Source: a bacterium (lineage in GTDB: Bacteria; Krumholzibacteriota; Krumholzibacteriia; JACNKJ01). From it: a stretch of DNA of 64,000 bases. The position numbers and the translations under genes were made by a program. The DNA is taken from the NCBI GenBank assembly GCA_024231955.1, contig JAAEPZ010000253.1:186001-250000 (forward strand). Direction: 5' to 3'. Positions 63,792 to 64,000 of this stretch are shown here, piece after piece (the stretch's first letter is position 1; the number at the start of each line of letters is the position of its first letter). The notes under the pieces were generated by a model. It did not search any database, was not told where the DNA came from, and saw nothing but the letters and a program-made list of their open reading frames with translations.

Positions 63792-64000
63792 CTAGATTAT
63801 CCTCTTAACCATCTGGATGTCCTGGTTGCGCTTGAAGAGGGGGCCGAGCGGACCGGTCGTCATCGCCTTCTCCCCCACCTCACCCCAGGCGCCGCAATAT
63901 GTGGCCCAGTCGAAATCCAGGATCGAGGGTATCTCCCGATCCCAGGTCCTGATTCTGTATATGTACTCTTGGCGTCTTTTCCGCAGAACGGTCGGGGTCG
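63792..64000 (-). CDS. C-terminal end of an unidentified gene (cut by window edge)
   Basis: On the minus strand the frame is open from the window edge to the TAG at 63794-63792. The visible 69 residues start TPTVLRKRRQEYIYRIRTWD and include the phrases DFDWATYCGAWGEVGEK and GPLGPLFKRNQ. The composition is coding-like and the neighbour on the same strand follows after 26 bases. The family cannot be named from this piece. Confidence 0.6.
   Translation of the reverse strand, partial: TPTVLRKRRQEYIYRIRTWDREIPSILDFDWATYCGAWGEVGEKAMTTGPLGPLFKRNQDIQMVKRII

Noticed and set aside
1..64000. CRISPR arrays, insertion sequences, integrases or tRNA genes
   Set aside because: I looked for regularly spaced repeats, transposase motifs and cloverleaf patterns in the gaps and saw none.

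Overview
The window is GC-rich bacterial chromosome with short gaps between genes, many 4-bp ATGA-type overlaps, and mostly purine-rich Shine-Dalgarno sequences. I found no tRNA, rRNA, CRISPR array, insertion sequence or phage genes. The organism looks Gram-negative: it has a MacA-type periplasmic adaptor with a MacB-like ABC transporter, lipoproteins, a pseudopilin and a PilJ-type chemoreceptor. Five very long exported proteins end in a FlgD-like/T9SS-like C-terminal domain (a PNPFNP motif, then about 80 residues ending in MLLLK or similar). Two others are right-handed beta-helix proteins ending in a Cys-rich SPCAP.NNDCG tail. That combination is typical of the FCB superphylum and of neighbouring candidate phyla of the Eisenbacteria / Latescibacteria / Krumholzibacteria kind. 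The phylum is an inference; there is no marker gene to settle it. Layout: 1-2412 is the TldD/TldE protease pair (tldD cut by the window edge). 2488-7024 holds a beta-helix protein and a tricorn-type protease. 7179-10793 is a minus-strand signalling operon: HAMP-domain membrane protein, GspG-like pseudopilin, HD-GYP c-di-GMP phosphodiesterase and a small exported protein. A c-di-GMP-I riboswitch-like element lies on the opposite strand, upstream of 11043-14034, an operon of an erythromycin-esterase-like lipoprotein with an ABC ATPase and permease. 14336-16082 is a four-repeat exported protein of unknown family, interrupted by a frameshift in a run of ten Gs. 16197-26830 is mixed: a membrane-anchored double aspartic protease, two related PD40 beta-propeller proteins, a UbiA prenyltransferase, a divergent subtilisin, a tandem GNAT protein, a glycine-rich RRM protein with a structured leader, a small exported beta protein and endonuclease IV. 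27187-39244 holds a C25 (gingipain-like) protease, an exported ankyrin/metallo-beta-lactamase fusion, a chemoreceptor with an in-frame stop in its first membrane helix, and a CotH/lamin-tail protein. 39422-47019 holds a polyferredoxin-type membrane protein with HMA-like repeats, an acyltransferase, a subtilisin and a TPR protein. 47189-51723 is a MacA/MacB-like efflux operon. 52004-59092 holds a secreted metalloprotease with a translationally coupled partner, a DUF438 plus DUF1858/DUF2249 pair and a second beta-helix protein. 59378-64000 holds an MscS channel, a second CotH/lamin-tail protein, a coiled-coil membrane protein and the end of an unidentified gene. How the genes work together: the window is dominated by the cell envelope and secretome. 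It has at least six envelope or exported proteases or homologues (tricorn, double aspartic, C25, two subtilisins, a HExxHxxGxxD metalloprotease), and two distinct C-terminal tail types that look like sorting or anchoring signals. The FlgD-like tail occurs on five proteins and a short W/F-x-x-[LT]-K-x-L-Y tail on three others. No secretion machinery is encoded here, so the cognate sorting systems must lie elsewhere. Two genes carry single disruptions (G-run frameshift at 15080-15089; TAA at 35069-35071) that could be phase variation, decay or assembly error.
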